In this document: positions 7,849 through 8,356 of the stretch, one piece after another
Layout: the number at the start of each line of letters is the position of its first letter
Numbering within the stretch: the stretch's first letter is position 1
Source of the DNA: JBAYVY01 sp041674345
GTDB taxonomy: Bacteria > Planctomycetota > Phycisphaerae > Phycisphaerales > Zrk34
Reading direction: 5' to 3'
Assembly (NCBI GenBank): GCA_041674345.1
Contig: JBAYVY010000155.1
Location: 1-8,356 of the forward strand
DNA: 8,356 nucleotides
The notes under the pieces: model-generated
What the model was told of the DNA's origin: nothing
Databases searched by the model: none
Seen by the model: only the letters and a program-made list of their open reading frames with translations
Translations under genes and position numbers: made by a program

Positions 7849-8211
7849 ATGGGCATCAAAACTTCCGGCAAATGGTGGATTGGCGGTGAACCAACGGACA
7901 TTCGTGATTATCTCGAAGCATATGCTGAGAAGGGATATGCGGCGCATCGGTTTCGCTTGTCCCAATGTCGATGCGGGTCCGTGGATTTTCATTTGGATGC
8001 CGACGACAAGGAGGGGGTGGCGAAGCGCACATGCACACAATGCGGTGCGGCACACTTCATTTGCGACAGTGGCGAGTATTGGGAAGATGCGAAGCCGGAT
8101 CGTTGTCGGTGTATTGAGTGTAACAGCGACAGCAGCACCGCATGTCAATGCGGTGCCCGGAACACGGCGCGCCGCCGCATCACTGTGCGCCGCGGTTCGG
8201 CACCGCAATAA
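7849..8211 (+). CDS. Small cysteine-rich zinc-ribbon-like protein, probably with an altered C-terminus
   Basis: The product has 120 residues, starts with MGIKTSGKWWIGGEPTDI, and carries ten cysteines at residues 40, 42, 62, 65, 72, 86, 88, 91, 99 and 101. The groupings CxC (40/42), CxxC (62/65), C72, CxCxxC (86-91) and CxC (99/101) resemble paired zinc-ribbon knuckles. A short helical N-terminal part (DIRDYLEAYAEKGY) precedes them. No signal peptide or membrane segment is seen, so it is probably cytoplasmic. The start is set by the AAGGA at 7838. The last 25 or so residues (after CIECNSDS) turn Arg/Ala-rich and are encoded by two palindromes and the DNA between them; the TAA stop lies in the loop of the second palindrome. 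I infer that the original C-terminus was replaced or truncated. Codon use is less GC-biased than in the A2M gene. I recognise the style but no named family, and do not assign a function. Confidence 0.65.
   Translation: MGIKTSGKWWIGGEPTDIRDYLEAYAEKGYAAHRFRLSQCRCGSVDFHLDADDKEGVAKRTCTQCGAAHFICDSGEYWEDAKPDRCRCIECNSDSSTACQCGARNTARRRITVRRGSAPQ
8135..8156. repeat. Palindrome at the 3' part of the small gene (GCACCGCA family, copy 1)
   Basis: GCACCGCAT (8135-8143) and ATGCGGTGC (8148-8156) form a perfect 9-bp stem around a GTCA loop, within the reading frame of the small cysteine-rich gene. The outer eight bases of each arm are identical to those of the palindrome at 8200-8221. The point where the protein stops looking zinc-ribbon-like lies close to the left edge of this palindrome. 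Confidence 0.65.
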
Positions 8212-8221
8212 CTTGCGGTGC
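8200..8221. repeat. Palindrome containing the stop codon of the small gene (GCACCGCA family, copy 2)
   Basis: GCACCGCAA (8200-8208) and TTGCGGTGC (8213-8221) form a perfect 9-bp stem with a TAAC loop. The TAA of this loop (8209-8211) is the stop codon of the upstream gene. The arms can also pair with those of 8135-8156, giving alternative long-range folds. The 43 bases between the copies contain the palindrome CGGCGCGCCG at 8165-8174. Confidence 0.65.
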
Positions 8222-8242
8222 TACTCGCTCGTCGCTTTTTTT
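8200..8242 (+). terminator. Possible terminator of the small gene
   Basis: The 9-bp stem at 8200-8221 is followed, after 14 bases, by seven consecutive T residues at 8236-8242. An intrinsic terminator normally has the T-run directly after the stem, and I found no better stem abutting the T-run. The call is therefore weak. Confidence 0.3.
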
Positions 8243-8296
8243 CGGCTGGACCGGAATTGCGCATGTTCGTAAGATGCCCGCTTCCAGTTGAAGACA

Positions 8297-8321
8297 TGCG
8301 GGCTGCCCCCGGAAGCCCGCA
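8297..8321. repeat. Hairpin with a GCCCCCGGA loop near the window end
   Basis: TGCGGGCT (8297-8304) and AGCCCGCA (8314-8321) form a perfect 8-bp stem. The loop and first arm base contain the reverse complement of TTCCGGGGG (8306-8314), the 9-mer that recurs through the A2M gene. There is no T-run on either side, so a terminator is unlikely; a palindromic repeat is the better guess. Confidence 0.5.
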
Positions 8322-8325
8322 CGCC

Positions 8326-8351
8326 GGGGGGGGGGGGGGGGGGGGGGGGGG
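8326..8351. other. 26-base G homopolymer at the window end
   Basis: An uninterrupted run of 26 G is followed only by TGGTG. Runs of this length are rare in real bacterial chromosomes and are a known product of dark-cycle base calls in two-colour sequencing chemistry. It most likely marks a contig end with artefactual bases, though a genuine homopolymer cannot be excluded. Confidence 0.75.
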
Positions 8352-8356
8352 TGGTG

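Noticed and set aside
7748..8272. Overlapping plus-strand frame across the small gene
   Set aside because: It is offset from the cysteine-rich frame and its translation has no ordered motif; the ribosome binding site and CxxC pattern support the other frame. It also does not restore a plausible C-terminus for the zinc-ribbon protein, so a simple frameshift is not supported.

Overview
The window is GC-rich (about 60-65% by eye) and is almost filled by one very large + strand gene, open at the left edge. Its product is a bacterial alpha-2-macroglobulin (A2M)-like protein of at least 2,540 residues, flanked at both ends by tetratricopeptide (TPR) repeats. Giant envelope or secreted proteins that mix TPR and A2M/MG2 domains, together with this base composition, suggest Planctomycetota (perhaps a Phycisphaerae-like lineage). 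That placement is inference from protein style, since no marker gene is present.

Layout: 1-7632 is the A2M/TPR gene, 5' partial. In order it encodes N-terminal TPRs (to about 1250), an MG1-like module (about 1300-1620), MG2 with its signature (about 1876-2175), further MG domains (about 2190-3340), a polar bait-like linker (about 3460-3790), the A2M/MG7 core (about 3790-4035), a degenerate thioester-type helical domain (about 4380-5200), C-terminal MG domains (about 5220-5870), a second TPR block (about 5880-6880), and a second copy of the MG1-like module (about 6889-7437) with a charged tail. The cysteine of the thioester motif is absent. 7633-7848 is an intergenic stretch holding two near-identical hairpins in inverted orientation. 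7849-8211 is a small cysteine-rich, zinc-ribbon-like protein with a good ribosome binding site and a tail that looks replaced by palindromic DNA. 8212-8356 holds a hairpin, a T-run, another hairpin and a 26-base G-run that probably marks a contig end or sequencing artefact.

The most unusual layer is the palindromic DNA. A cluster of dyad symmetries sits in frame inside the A2M gene (3087-3154). Paired hairpins lie on either side of the small gene's body (7644-7747 and 8135-8221). The 9-mer TTCCGGGGG occurs seven times on the two strands, including inside two of the hairpin elements. Together these suggest short mobile or expanding palindromic elements that enter intergenic DNA, gene ends and coding sequence alike. 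At the protein level, the notable point is the bookended design: a TPR plus MG1-like unit at both ends of a thioester-less A2M core. I see no evidence that the two genes work together.
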